A stretch of DNA of 64,000 bases from NCBI GenBank assembly GCA_963921185.1, contig OY992530.1, positions 169,863,396 to 169,927,395 on the forward strand, given 5' to 3'. Positions 21,855 to 34,049 of this stretch are shown one piece after another (position 1 is the stretch's first letter; the number at the start of each line of letters is the position of its first letter). Origin of the DNA: Dasysyrphus tricinctus. Lineage: Eukaryota; Arthropoda; Insecta; Diptera; Syrphidae. The notes beneath the pieces were generated by a model that ran no database searches, was not told where the DNA came from, and saw only the letters and a list, made by a program, of their open reading frames with translations. Position numbers and translations under genes: made by a program.

Positions 21855-22706
21855 GGCCACAGCAATTCAGTGCACTCTCAGATGTGCGCTCAATAGGACG
21901 TTGGGTCTGCGTCAGCTGCAATCCAAAACTTACGGGCGGGCAAACACTTTTTTATGGAGGAGTTCTTTCAATTTGGTATGGTGCAAAAATATGCACGTTA
22001 CTGATTTTGAAAAAGCTTTCCCATAAGACGTGTACTGCACATTTTTGTTGGATAAACTATAATATTTTATTATATGTTTATGATTTAATGATGGCAAAAG
22101 TAGCTTCGGCATGAGCTTCCAATCGTGTATCTGAGAGTGATTTTAACACATTATCATTTTGAAGAGCAGATTTTAACGTTTGCCATCTAGTTAATGCGGA
22201 AAAAATTGTATAGCGATTGTACGACAGAAAAAAATCAAATGCGATAAGACAGCAATCCACAGCACAGCGACCAACAAGATTTAAAGAGTGTGATGCACAA
22301 GGTACATAGACTGCATATGGATTTGTCAGACGAATTTGCTGTCCCTTTATACTGACCGGACATATTTGTAGCATTGTCGTTTGTTTGCCCTCTGCATTTT
22401 AAAATTGATATGTTATGTTCACTCAGATACTTTAATGCTTGATTAGCAATACAGGATCCAGTATGAGAATGCATCTCCAAAAACGTTAAGAAGTGTTCAA
22501 TAGGCTGGCCATCTTATATGAAAATACTTGAACGTTGCCGTTTGCCGAATTTGAAGATTTGTGAAGATCTATTATCCATTTTGCTCGTCTGAGCAGTAAA
22601 GATTCAGTTGCTTCATTGTGTTTACTTACTTTTGTGGCCCCTTTTGTCGTGATGCCCCAGGCCTGGGCCTGGTTGGCCTAAGGGTAAATCCTGGGCTGAG
22701 TACAAG

Positions 22707-24872
22707 TATAATGTCTTTCTGTTTCATTATTACTTTTTCTATACACAGGTTTATGAATTATTCATTTTTCAAAATATTGGGGAACTCGAAAGCTTCAAAT
22801 CCCTCATACAATATTATAGTAGGGAGTAGGGTCGCTTAGCAAGAAAATCTGTTTTTGTCGGACAAAAGCACCAAATTTTTCTTAGGTACTACTTAGGTCC
22901 ATAGCTTGAGATTTAGGGTAGGACCCATCTCGGCGGCCAGCCATTTTGGATTTTATAGCCGCCATTTTGAAATTCAGGTATATTATTAATATCTCGGCTT
23001 CTATATCACTTAGGATCCCAAACTTGGTGTCTAGGTACACATTTTTGGGGTCAGGGAATACCACCACAAACTTTTCAAATGTTAAAGTTTGCAAATATAC
23101 GAAGGGGGCATGGGGGTCATGACCCCCTTGCTCCAAGACAATCATATATTATATTTAGGGTCGGATAATATATATACACAAGTTTAACATGTATCTGACT
23201 AAACTTATCCAAGGAGGGAAATGGGGGGTCATGATACCGCCCCTCCTTCAGAGCCCAGGAAAAGGTGTAAATAGAAAACAAACTTCATTTAAACACACAG
23301 AAGTGCAAAAACTGACACCTACGGCTAGCCCAAATTATTTCATAACCGTAATGTTACCTTTTATGAGACCATGATAATATTATTCACGAAGACTGTATGT
23401 TTTATCGTATCGAGTTTTTCTGAAAGGAAAGTGAATAAGTTAAATGCAAATACAAAATGCAGATTTTCATCATCTTGGACTCCATTCAACATGAAAACAG
23501 AAATAGAAAAAATCTTAAAATTATAATATAGATGATCATAAATCAAATTTAAAACTTAATTTCTTTGTCAGCTGTTTTAAGCAATATCTATGTTTTGGTT
23601 AGTTGTCTAAATGCGACCATTTACGCAAGATTTTTCTAAGTCCCCTATTACACGATGATTCTTTGCCTCTGACTCTTTTCGAACATAATGAAGAATGGCT
23701 GTAGTAGGTGTATGGTTCGTACTGTTGACACGGACGTGTTGGTAATCCTCATTGGCAAGTTCCATCACCTGACTTGTGCCTTTAGTCGAATGCTGAAAAC
23801 CAGACGGTTTTAGGAGCTTTAGTTTTTGAGAAAATTGAAAATTATGAAAACAACTTTTTTTTTAAATCATTTTAAATCAACAAAAATGATCAAAAAAAGT
23901 AGTTTTTATAATTTTCAATTTTCTCAAAAACTAAAGCTCCTAATAACAACATTAAATAATGAAAGACAATTTACTGCTTTATAGTGTAAAATAAAAAATG
24001 AAAAATCAAGTAACAAAAATTTTCAATTTTATTTTTTTTAATTTTGACTTTTGAAATGAATTTTTCAACAATTGTAAACTTTATTTCTTATACAGTCGAA
24101 GAATTTGTTTAAGCTTTTAATAAAGGTATAACACAATATTGTAAGTATTTCCGTTGTTTTTGAATAGCTATTTTTCTACTTTAATTCAATGTTTTGGAAA
24201 TTTGTCCCCCCTTATAGAAAGGAGGAGGAAATACACCTTCCCTTTTATATAATTTACTATAAAGAATGTATCCAAAAATTATTTCATAAAGTATTGGCCA
24301 ATAACTTGGAAAAATGCTGTGTACTTCTTACCTTTGAAGAAACAGTGTTTCACATATGAAAATAAACACTCTATCAAAAAAAATAAATAAGGACATTTTG
24401 AACAAAACCACCTTCGTTACACCATAACTCGCTCTCATAATGTCCCTGGGATGACCATGAATCAATATATACTTACTTTTTCCGGTATTTTTGAGTAAAT
24501 TGATCAAAAACCATTGATGTTGTAAGACAATAACATTGTTTTTCAATTTTTTTAATTTTCTTCTGCTCGTATCTTTCTTAACCTTGCTCCTACTGAAGGT
24601 ATGAGTAAAAATTTATTTGTAGGAAATTAAAACGGTATTCTTTCATTTTGTAGTGTACACTTTTCCGCTTAAACGCTTAGTTTTCAAAATATTCCCTGAC
24701 AAATACGAAAGGGGACCTTTAAACCCCCCTCCTGCCTAAAGCTCGTGGCCCTGGGCTGGGGACTTTTAGTATGTTATACCTGGGGGTCACCCCTACCACA
24801 TAAAATAATAACCCAGAGAGCATGATTTATTGCATATATTTTATGATTTTGAATCTTCGTTGACTAGACTAA
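22707..24872. other. Unassigned repetitive DNA
   Basis: No ORF here looks real. It contains G/C-run phrases such as gggggtcatgaccccc (near 23110), ggggggtcatgataccgccc (near 23225) and ggccctgggctgggg (near 24750). Similar G-run phrases appear at the left edge of the composite at 27913, suggesting degenerate hAT-like noncoding DNA. A strong hairpin is listed separately. Confidence 0.4.
23811..23942. repeat. Inverted repeat / hairpin
   Basis: TAGGAGCTTTAGTTTTTGAG.. at 23811-23852 is repeated as its reverse complement at 23901-23942, with arms of about 42 nt and few mismatches around a loop of about 48 nt. Origin unknown; it may be a small foldback element. Confidence 0.75.
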
Positions 24873-25279
24873 TATGAGCCGTTTATTTTGAAAGTGGTCT
24901 AAGTCCATTTTCAAAAAAAATCGAGGTAATTGATTGAGTCATCTAAAAACAGGGTAATCTTTTATTTTAATAAGAAAAAACCACTTGTTTTTATTCGAAA
25001 TCATTTAGATTTTGAGAGTCAAAAATTGCTCAGTTAAAAAAACGACGAAAAATTTATTTTGAAAATGGTTTAAGTCCCATTTTAAAATTTTAAAATTGAT
25101 TAAATGTTAAAAAGCGAACAAGTTCAACCCACTCCTACAGTAAAATACATAGATAAAATAGACTTTCTAAATCAGGTATATCATAATCACTCTATTAGCA
25201 TTCTTATTCTATTCTGTTCTTTCGGGTTTTCTTCCGATTTTTCTAATAAAAGTGTTGTTGGAATATTGCTTATGGTAAA

Positions 25280-25935
25280 AGTGTTTAGTTTAAGTAAGAA
25301 TTCCAGACTCAAGTGGAGTTCACATAACCTATGCCATGTTTTTGATCAAAAATAAAAATTCGTACCATAAATTGGCGTTAACGCTAAATGTACCACGATC
25401 CATTATTTTTGAAACGTGAAGCGATAAAGAGCAAAATAGTCTGGGGTGGCATATGTTTGGTAACCCGCATGGAGTTAAATTTGGATGAAAATGGGTTTTT
25501 GACAGCAGAACGGTAGGTATGTTCGTGATATTTTGGAACCAAAACCAATTGTTGTTCAATTTGCTCAAGGAATCAGCAAAAATTTCATCTTCATGCACGA
25601 TAACTCTCGTCCCCAAACTGCGAACAGAGCTTGGGGGTATCTTCAAAATGCCCACCTGAACACCCTAGACCAGCATGTTCTCCTGATCTAGGTTCCGTTG
25701 AACATGTCTAGAACCTGCTTGATAGACAATTGAGCAAGAAAAGTCCATGAAGTTTGAGGGAGCTGAAAAGTGCATTGCTCGAAGCTCCGGCCAAATAACC
25801 CAGGAAAGCATCGAAAATGTTATTAGAAGTTTACCAAAGAGACTTATTTTTGTCCTTAGAGCAAGAAGAGAGGGAATATCAAGTACTAAACCACCCTCAT
25901 TTGTACTGAGCTTTAAAGGAATACTTGACATTTTT
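25280..25935 (+). pseudogene. Tc1/mariner transposase pseudogene, catalytic half
   Basis: Readable blocks are SRLKWSSHNLCH, VWGGICLVTRMELNLDENG, LTAERYVRDILEP, AQGISKNFIFMHDNSRPQTA (the middle aspartate of the DDE/D triad) and AWGYLQNAHLNTLD, followed by a corrupted SPDLNP-like stretch and ENVIRSLPKR. Frameshifts and stops are present, and the N-terminal DNA-binding part is absent or unrecognisable. Confidence 0.8.
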
Positions 25936-26236
25936 TAAATTCATTTTCTCAGCAACATAACCCTTTTCTAGATTGTTTTGTTTTTAAGGAAAACAAGAAG
26001 CACAATAATTGTAAATGTAACCATTTCAAACGATTCTTAATTCATCAAGACATACATAAATCTCTATTAAGGAAATAAAGATAAAATGAAAATAAACCAA
26101 CTTTTTTACTTTTTTCCTGCGTTCCTCTAATTTTGTCCGGCAGTGCATTTATACATATATCTATTTTGATAATAGAATATGAAGAAAATTTGAAAAGAAA
26201 TTCTTTTGTTTAAGTGGAGTAGACTGAATATTTTTT

Positions 26237-26318
26237 AATTCAAGTTTAAAGTTGAAGTGAGCTCAACTCCATAATTGCTATTATGGAGTTGAGCTCACTT
26301 CAACTTTTAACTTGAATT
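26237..26318. repeat. Near-perfect hairpin inside the Tc1-like element
   Basis: 38-nt arms (26237-26274 and 26281-26318) match at 37 of 38 positions and enclose a 6-nt loop. The arm core is GTTGAAGTGAGCTCAACTCC. A stem this close to perfect inside a decayed element suggests a recent origin or selection against decay. Confidence 0.85.
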
Positions 26319-26694
26319 ATAAATATATCTATTTTGTTTAATGTATACAATTTCTACTTATTATCTATAAACACTCACTCTTTCGTTTTTATTTTTTTTT
26401 CAATTTTTTTTTAACTTTATTGAGGACTTGATACAATTTGAATAAATCAAAAGACGATTTCATTTATTTTGAAAATGGTTTAAGTCCATTTATAACTGTA
26501 AAAAAATGGTTTTTGTTCAACAATATTTTTTTTTCTTATTGGGTAAGAAAATTAAATATATTTAGATGAAAAAAAATACTTCACTTTTATTTTAGCTCTT
26601 TCCCATATTTTTGAATTAAGTCAAACGCAAACCTTTAAATATCTCTAATTAGAAATAAGTGGACTTAGACCACTTTCAAAATAAACGGCTCATA

Positions 26695-27172
26695 TATCTG
26701 TCAATTTTGAACAAATATTAATTTTTGAACATGTCATATTAAAGCCTTCAGTCTCTACTTTATTTTGTCCGTGTGTCTTGACCCTATCTTTGCTTCAAAA
26801 AAAGTTATGCACAATTTATAAAAAAATTTAGATATCCTTGATTTTTTGATTTTTTTAGGTTGGTTTTTGTTAACTTTTCCTGCTTAAATTTTTTCGTAAA
26901 ATTTTTTGAACTATCCATTCCAAAAGAAAACTTAATTTTGAACAAAAAGTATTATATGTATGTGAAATTGTCAAATTCGGCTTAGTTTTTAAGTTACACC
27001 AAAAATATTGAAAAGTGGCTAGTGTGACCATTCTCTCAGAAACGAATGGGTGAATGTAGTAGCATTTTCGGTTTTAAGCATGCGTATGGGCCAAACAAAC
27101 ATATTCAATAATAAAAACCCTTGCACGTAATTGTTCCTTTATACACCTCATTTTCCGGTCTATTCAATAGGC
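26695..27172. mobile_element. Half copy of the palindromic TA element
   Basis: Matches the right half of 54085-55370 (..CAATTTTGAACAAATATTAA.. to CGGTCTATTCAATAGGC) and ends in the same tip followed by TA. The left half is not found; the flank left of the Tc1-like element at 24873 does not match it. Confidence 0.7.
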
Positions 27173-27775
27173 TATAGGTATTATTTCGCATTTTGGGGAC
27201 AAGTGTTTATTTTGCTATGTTATTGTTTCGCAAAATCAACCGGATGATTCATATCAAAAATTTTGATCAAGCATTTCATTATTTCGCACAATTAATCTCT
27301 CGAATTTGTATTTCCTATTTCATTATTTTGCATTGGTCTACTCCGCCTGTTGTTATTTCCCTCGTTATTATTTGGCTTTTTACTATTTTGCATAGTTTTA
27401 ATGGGGAGAGTACGATAACTTAAGCGCCAAGAAATGATAACGGTTTTTTGTAGAACAGTTTAATAAAAGCATTTTTTTCCTATGGGAGGCGGGGGTCTAT
27501 CTCACCCCGTTTGGGCGGGAGGGCAATTTCATAAAAAAGTACCAAAAATGTAAAAACTAATATTAAAAAATAACGGTAATACCTACAATTAAGTTTTATA
27601 CCTTTTTTTAAAGCCAATACTCTGTTCTATTAGATAGTTTTTAAATCAAGTAAAATCTATACATGGTTTTTGAAAAAACGAACTTTAAACTCAAAATTTG
27701 CGAACAAAAGCATGAAAAAAGGTTTAAAGTGTAATTTCTCAAAACTGTAAAGTTAAATATCATTTTTTTTCTGAA
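27173..27775. other. AT-rich DNA without recognisable features
   Basis: Repeated phrases ending in ttattttgca / ttatttcgca occur at 27180-27400. No coding signal was found apart from a small spurious ORF. Confidence 0.4.
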
Positions 27776-29445
27776 ATTCGTTGCTCTTATTAATTCTTAA
27801 TCAAAAACTGTAAACTTGATGACTCTATGTCTTCTAGTTTTTCAAAAAAGCAGCACATAAAAGTGGTGGTAAACGGTGTGGAGTTATCGATGGAGGTGGA
27901 CACGGGAGCAGCACAAAGGCGTATACAGGGGGGGGGGGGTCATGGGGTCATGAGCCCCCCAGTTAAGAGTATTTACCTACACCTGTCAACATTTACCAGC
28001 CAAAGACCGAATAAAAGCAAAAAATTACTGCAATTTTAAAATATGATTTCAAAAATTTTCTGTTTATAGATTTAGAATTGATAATATATTAATTTATTAA
28101 TCTTAAACAGTATTTACATACCTAGGTAGGTATTACCTACTCTTGTCAACATTTACCAGCCATAGACCGAATAAAATTGTTTTTTTGATACCAATTTATG
28201 ACGTTATTTTACGATTGACATACTGCGGTAATACCAATATCGTGGAATTTTCTATGATTGACTTACATTCAATCATACTATTGGGGTTTGTCATTGGTGA
28301 AATTAATCAATTTATTTTTGATCAAGATCTATTAAAAAGGAGATTTTGACAATTTTTGCATTCCATGTTGTGAGAATTGTATTCAAAGCAGAAAAAAAAA
28401 TCGTCTCCATTAAAATCGTCTCCAATACGAAATTATACGAATACAATAATGGCAAAAAAAAATTAAGTTGAAATCGTATTCCATACACCGCTAAAGAGAT
28501 GCATTTTGAGATTGAAATCTGAGTTTACCAAAGGATTTTAGGCTCGTCTTGGTTTTCTAAAATTATGAATCAATGCATCAATTTTATTGAAAATTATAAA
28601 TACATGTAATGGCACCTATTTTTCAGAATTATTATTATTTTTTTTTTTTTTAATGAGTAGTTGAGAACCAAAACTCGTCATTTCCAAAATTTTCATTTTG
28701 TGCAAATAGAAAAAACTTAAAAAGGCTATATGATAGTTGCTAGAAAACATTTTACTGTGTATAATAAAAGATTTTTAAATATAAAGATCCGTTTAAAAGA
28801 TATTTAACAATTAAATTTGGATATAAAGAGTTTTGCTGCAAATGATTGGATATGGCCAGTTTCCACACCTACCCCCCCTCTCTAAATTGCACCATCAAAT
28901 ATAATAGCACTACACTACTTTTCAATCTTCAATGACCAATTTAAAGAATTTTACCATAAAAACCCATGAACGTTTTTGTTCCTTCTTAAATGACATAATC
29001 AATATTGCCTATGATGTATAAGAAGAGTTTTGAAAACAAACCTACTTCAAACAATGGATATGGAAAGTTCTGATGCAAATTGCACTGTGGTTATGAAGAT
29101 TTTTGGAGACAATGACGATGTTCGACATTATTATTAAAGGGGATTGGAGAGGTAAGGCTGTCAAATTTTCCTTAAAAATTGTTTAATATGCCAATCTTAA
29201 CAAATCTTCATCAAAATCTCAATTTTTAATAAAAGTGGATATGGCGAGTTTTAGTTCTCATCTACTCAAATCGAGTTAGTCGATACTTGATGTAGATCAA
29301 AATTTATTAATTAAAAAACAAAATGTAATTTGTTATAAATCTACACTTTTTTATTTTTCATTGATCTTGACAGCTGATTCGGTGGCACGGCACCTTCTTC
29401 AGACGAAGCTTTCAAACTATTTTTTTTTTTTTTTTTTTTTAATTA

Positions 29446-31297
29446 CACTGTGCTAGTTCAAAAAACCGACAGATGGCGCACACATCAACTAAAGGTAATT
29501 CGGATATGCTGAACAAGATGGCGTCCTTAGTTTTTCGAGATTAGGTCAAATAAGAAAGATTTTCGATTTTTAAAATTTGCTTACAAGCCTGAAATAAACG
29601 ATACAAATCTTGATATATTTGATATGTTTTGATTATAAATCGATGTTAATTGATCAAATATGTAATTTTTTAGTTAAATTACAGTTTGTAAAATTTATAA
29701 AGTCAACAAAACTTACAATTCGACACGTTTTTGACTGAAAAAAACATCACTTTTTGTTCAATTTTCCCTACAATTTTAAATTAAATAAAGTTTGTTCATT
29801 TTATTTGAATTATATTCCTTTTATATCTACATAATTGTTTAAATATACATGGTGTACGGTAAATAATGGATAACCTTGCAACGGTTATAGGAGGCATTAT
29901 GACCTTTCCAGAAAAAAATATTAAAAAAATATTTTCCCAGTATTTACTTAGTTGTGATGTTTTTTCCCAAAAGTTGTTAACAAGTACTACTTCCCTCAAA
30001 TACGTGAATGCTACGAACATGGATGAACAATTTTTAGTATTTTTTTTATTTTTGTAATATTCTAGAATAACTGTTGTAATAGATGGGTGGTAAAATTTAA
30101 TAGTAGTTTTTATATTTTTTTTTTTAATTATAATTTTTTAAAATATTTTTTCAGTACAAACATTTATTTTCAAAAAAGTTTGACCACCTCTAATAAATTA
30201 AAATTGTAAAAGAACATGAATGGCTAGTTACTTAAGAAGTTGTCTATTTAATGCACTTTCCAAACTTTTATAACACATGCTTATGTCAATTATCTATTAA
30301 AGCAGCTTTTAACATTTTCGCAAAAAAAACTATTAAAATATAACAATAATCTCCCAATCTAGGTTCGACAAAGATTTTCTGTTTTGATGTGTAAGGGGGT
30401 TCAGTGCAAGTATAAAACTCAATTTTAGGTGTTGAAAGAATGAAAGCCCCACCATTTGGCCACCATATTGAAACACGAGCTCTAAAAATTTTCCGTGGCA
30501 ACTTAAATTTTATTAGTCTTAGAAAAAAAAACTTTTCTACAAATTTGTACCAAATTCAATTCTCTTCAATTTATATTAACACACTTTTTCTTTTATAATC
30601 AAAAATTTAAACATTGAAAAATTTCATATGTTTTTGATTATAACTTTTTATTTACAGCTTTAGGGTAAAAAGTGTTTTACATATTGAAGAAAATTGAATT
30701 TGCTATAAGTTAAACGTAAACGCTACACGTATTTGAGGAAAGAAGTACTTGTTAACAACTTTGGGAAAAAAAACATCATAACATAGTAACCACTGGGAAA
30801 AATATTTTTACTGGAAAGGTCTTAATGCCTTCTATAACCAGTTGCAAGGTTATCCATTATTTACAGGACACCCTGTATATTTAAACAATTATGTAGATAT
30901 AAAAGGAGTATAATTCAAATAAAATGAACAAACTTTATTTAATTTAAAATTGTATGTAAAATTGAACAAAAAGTGATGTTTTTTTCAGTCAAAAACGTTT
31001 TTTTAAATGTCGAATTGTAAGTTTTGTTGACTTTATAAATTTTACAAACTGTAATTTAACTAAAAAATTACATATTTGATCAATTAACATCGATTTATAA
31101 TCAAAACATATCAAATATATCAAGATTTGTATCGTTTATTTCAGGCTTGTAAGCAAATTTTAAAAATCGAAAATCTTTCTTATTTGACCTAACCTCGAAA
31201 AACTAAGGACGCCATCTTGTTCAGCATATCCGAATTATCTTTAGTAGATATGTGCGCCATCTGTCGGAAAAAATAAGTTCCATTTTCAAGCACAGTG
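29446..31297. mobile_element. Long palindromic element with CACTG tips
   Basis: Tips CACTGTGCT at both ends, TTA outside each (29443-29445, 31298-31300). The arms contain CGACAGATGGCGCACA, a CAAGATGGCG phrase and AATAATGGATAACCTTGCAA in inverted positions over roughly 600 bp each. The centre (about 30100-30650) is less symmetric. It is noncoding. CACTG tips with a 3-bp target recall CACTA/CMC elements, but TTA also fits Harbinger, so the class is open. Confidence 0.7.
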
Positions 31298-32102
31298 TTA
31301 TTAATCAGAAAAATTGATATTGATTTTATGAGTTTGTCCTAAAATAGATCTGCAAAAAAATATTCTAAGATGTAAAGAACAACAATTATATTGATTTCTT
31401 TATTTGTTTAATACAAAGCGAATTTGAACTCATGTATTTTTTGACCAATTTTAAAATGTTTACGGTTTTTAAAAGAAGAATGTTGTCCCTGTAAACAAAT
31501 ATGTAAATGTAATGTAAAAATGTTAGAGATGTGTTTAATTTTCAGATTAACACAACCAAAACCTACATATTTTTCGAGCGTTCACAAAAAAATCCATAAA
31601 AAATAATATGTTTCGTGAGCAAGAGGCACGACCTCAGTGTCGTAAAAAGTCACGAGCGGCTCAAAATTCGGGTTTAAAAATTCATTTTTAAAAAATTTGG
31701 GTTTTTCACGGAAAATAATGTTTGTTCAGTTCTTTTCTGATGAAATGTTGCTTTTTAAAATTCTGCCTTTCAAAATTCTGTAATTTAAAATTATTCAGAA
31801 TTTTACTATTGATTCAGTTTTTTCTTAGATAACGCATATTTATAAACAAACACAAATCATTTTTGGTATCTGATTGAACGATTTGTATCCCGGCCATTCC
31901 AAAAAATCTTAATCAACTCAATAAATTCAGAATTAAAGAAAAAAAATATATTATCGGTTAACTAAAACGTGCTAGCGAGTTTTTGAAATTTTTCATACAA
32001 AATTCATTGTGTTTTCACAATTTTGTCACACAAAGAATCGAAAAAAGGTAAATATTGATGAAAAATGTTTAAACTTGGAACATATAATGAGTACCATAGA
32101 GT

Positions 32103-34041
32103 CATCATCATCAAGTCCTGTAACCCCGGTTGGGGCATAGGGCGCCAACAAATCGTTTCCATCCTTCACGGTCTGCAGATAGATATTTTAACTGTGGCCA
32201 CATCTTTCTCTGGGAGTCTGCTTCTGCTAGAACTGTTGATTTCCATGTTGTTCTTGGTCTTCCAACCCGCCGTGCACCCTGAGGATTCCATTCAAATGAC
32301 TGCTTTGCAATTTCATCGTTTGGTTTCCTCAGTGTGTGACCAATCCATTGCCATTTACGCTTTCTTATGTCAACGTCCAGCCGTTCTTGACTTGTCCTGC
32401 GCCACAATTCCTCGTTTGATATAATTTGTGGCCAGCGAATTTTTAGAATATGGCGTAGACAACGGTTCACAAAAGCCTGCAATTTCTTTGAGATGGTAGT
32501 CGTGACTTTCCAGGTTTCGCAAGCATATAACAGCACGGATTTGACATTGGATTCGAAGAATCTCAACTTTGTGCGCAAGGATATTTGACATGATTTCCAA
32601 ATTTGGGAGAGAGAACCGAAGGCTGCACGAGCTTTATTTATTCTACTTTGAACGTCCAGATCAGTACCACCATTTGCTGAAACAATACTTCCAAGGTAGT
32701 TAAATTGTTCAACCTCTTCAACTGGCGTCTCCTGTATTAAAATACGCTGATGTGTGGAGCGGCCTGTGAGCATTATTTTTGTCTTTTTGCTATTTATTTT
32801 AAGACCACTTGCCTCTCCTTTTACCTTCAGAGCTTGACACATCCCGTTCAGCTCGCTGATGTTATTTGCCAAGAGACATATATCATCGGCATAGTCTAAG
32901 TGGCTAAGCCTTTCAAACGGTCTCCATTGAATGCCCTGCCTCTCTGCTGTTCCAACGCTGGCCGTCAAAATATCGTCAATCGCCAGTAGAAAGAGAATTG
33001 GCGATAGAACATCTCCCTGTCTCACACCCTGCCGCACTTCGAAAGGGTCGGATAGCTGCCCATTGTGTAAAACAAAGCATCTTGCGTTGTTATAGGACTC
33101 TCTTATAATGGCAACAATTTTTGGGGGAATTCCTCTACCAAGAAGTGATCTCCATATACATTCACGGTTGACTCGGTCAAAGGCCTTCTCAAAATCCACG
33201 AACATGAGGTAAAGCGGTGATTGAAACTCCGCAGACTGCTCAAGAACGATACGCAGAGCGTTGATATGGTCGACACAAGACCACCCACTCCGGAAACCAG
33301 CTTGATGCCTCTTGAGTGTAGACTCGATTCTAACCTTTATCCGCTCCAGAATGATGGTTGCCATTAATTTTGGAAAAACGGACAAAACTGTAATACCTCG
33401 CCAATTGTTGCAATTCTTAAGATCACCTTTCTTTGGCAGCTCAACAATTACACCATCCTTCCAGTCGCTGGGATAGATTTCGTTTTCCCACACAGCTTGT
33501 ATCAACGGGTGTAGAATACTAGCCGCTCTGACAGGGTCAGCTTTCAGGAACTCGGCTGGTATACCGTCAAGTCCAGCTGCTTTGTTGTTTTTGAGAAGAT
33601 TAATCGAAGATTGAATTTCCAGTATTGTAGGGGGTTCGATGTCAATACCCCTATATGATCTACGCATCTCGTTAAGCTGGGGCACTTCAGCACTTTGCTC
33701 GACAGAATCCTCATTAAGCAAGGCACAAAAGTGATCCTTCCACCTGCGCAGCTGATCCTCGATTGATACCAAAAGTGTACCATCCACATCCATTACAGGA
33801 TGATTGGTGTTGCTTTTCTTCCCGACAACTTCCTTGGATATTTGGTACAGTTCCCTCATATCTCCTCTTCTTGCAGCGTTTTCCGCATTTTCTGCGAGAC
33901 CGTCTAACCTCACCCTCTTGTCACGTCTCACACAGCGATAGACCATCTTATGTGCTAAGCGATACTCTCTTCGCAATTCAGCCTTTCGTTGAGCATCCGC
34001 TTCGGCATTTATTTGCATCTTCAACGATTTGCGAGTACGAT
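32103..34041 (-). mobile_element. 5'-truncated LINE (RTE-like), minus strand
   Basis: Flanked by the 8-bp duplication CATAGAGT (32095-32102 and 34042-34049). It begins within the ORF upstream of the reverse transcriptase, so the endonuclease is missing, as expected for 5'-truncated LINE insertions. It ends in a (TGA)4-like tail that contains the ORF stop codon. Confidence 0.85.
32111..34041 (-). pseudogene. LINE reverse transcriptase, N-terminally truncated but open
   Basis: About 640 residues from DRTRKSLKMQINAEADAQ to GALCPNRGYRT with no internal stop. An ATG further out, at 34156, is supplied by flanking DNA and is not part of the element. Visible blocks: NNKAAGLDGIPAEFLKADP, LPKKGDLKNCNNWRGI, HQAGFRSGWSCVDHI, FVDFEKAFDRVNR, GVRQGDVLSPILFLLAIDDI, LDYADDICLLANN (catalytic YADD) and KWQWIGHTLRKP near the C-terminus, followed by EWNPQGARRVGRPRTTWK. 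This C-terminal signature is common in RTE-like elements, but the clade is not certain. The absence of internal stops suggests a fairly young insertion. Confidence 0.85.
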
Positions 34042-34049
34042 CATAGAGT

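Larger units (their letters stand above)
19932..22058. mobile_element. TIR element nested in the hAT, 28-bp perfect TIRs
   Basis: The left end AGTTTATCCAACAAAAATG (continuing to 19959) recurs as a perfect 28-base reverse complement at 22031-22058. It interrupts the hAT transposase relic between ..AIIKS and LNDIS... Target duplication is unclear; TA fits if one end base is allowed to differ. It carries no transposase of its own, but holds a tandem repeat (20234-20400) and a second hAT (20708-21854). Confidence 0.8.
19025..22620 (-). pseudogene. hAT transposase pseudogene (ZMYM1-like)
   Basis: Fragments in order: EMHSHTGSCIANQALKYL with the CRGQTNDNATNMSG motif (22480-22235); NPYAVYVPCASHSLNLVGRC and LKSLSDTRLEAHAEA (22374-22078); a gap filled by a guest element; NKLEFSLMLVMWNDILQ (19846-19514); and the C-terminal dimerisation part with NCSVERSFSQLKRLK ending near 19025. 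This is the usual order for ZMYM1-type hAT transposases (RNase H-like core, then the hAT dimerisation domain). The zinc-finger N-terminus is missing and several frameshifts are present. Confidence 0.85.
18818..22698 (-). mobile_element. hAT DNA transposon, decayed
   Basis: Perfect 8-bp duplication AGTACAAG at 18810-18817 and 22699-22706. Tips are CAGCGCCGGATTTAGC and, reversed from the right, CAGCCCAGGATTTACC (13 of 16 identical). Both ends carry GGCCC/AGGCCTG-rich subterminal DNA. The minus strand encodes a hAT transposase relic of the ZMYM1-like group. The element has lost its N-terminal coding part and was invaded by the element at 19932-22058. Confidence 0.9.
24875..26692 (+). mobile_element. 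Tc1/mariner-like element with TA duplication
   Basis: Tips TGAGCCGTTTATTTTGAAAG are inverted at both ends, with TA outside each (24873-24874, 26693-26694). The motif TTATTTTGAAAATGGTTTAA recurs inside at about 25054 and 26464. The plus strand holds a decayed Tc1-type transposase, and an additional hairpin sits near the right end. Confidence 0.85.

Noticed and set aside
32065..32424. Plus-strand 119-codon ORF
   Set aside because: Antisense to the LINE reverse transcriptase C-terminus.
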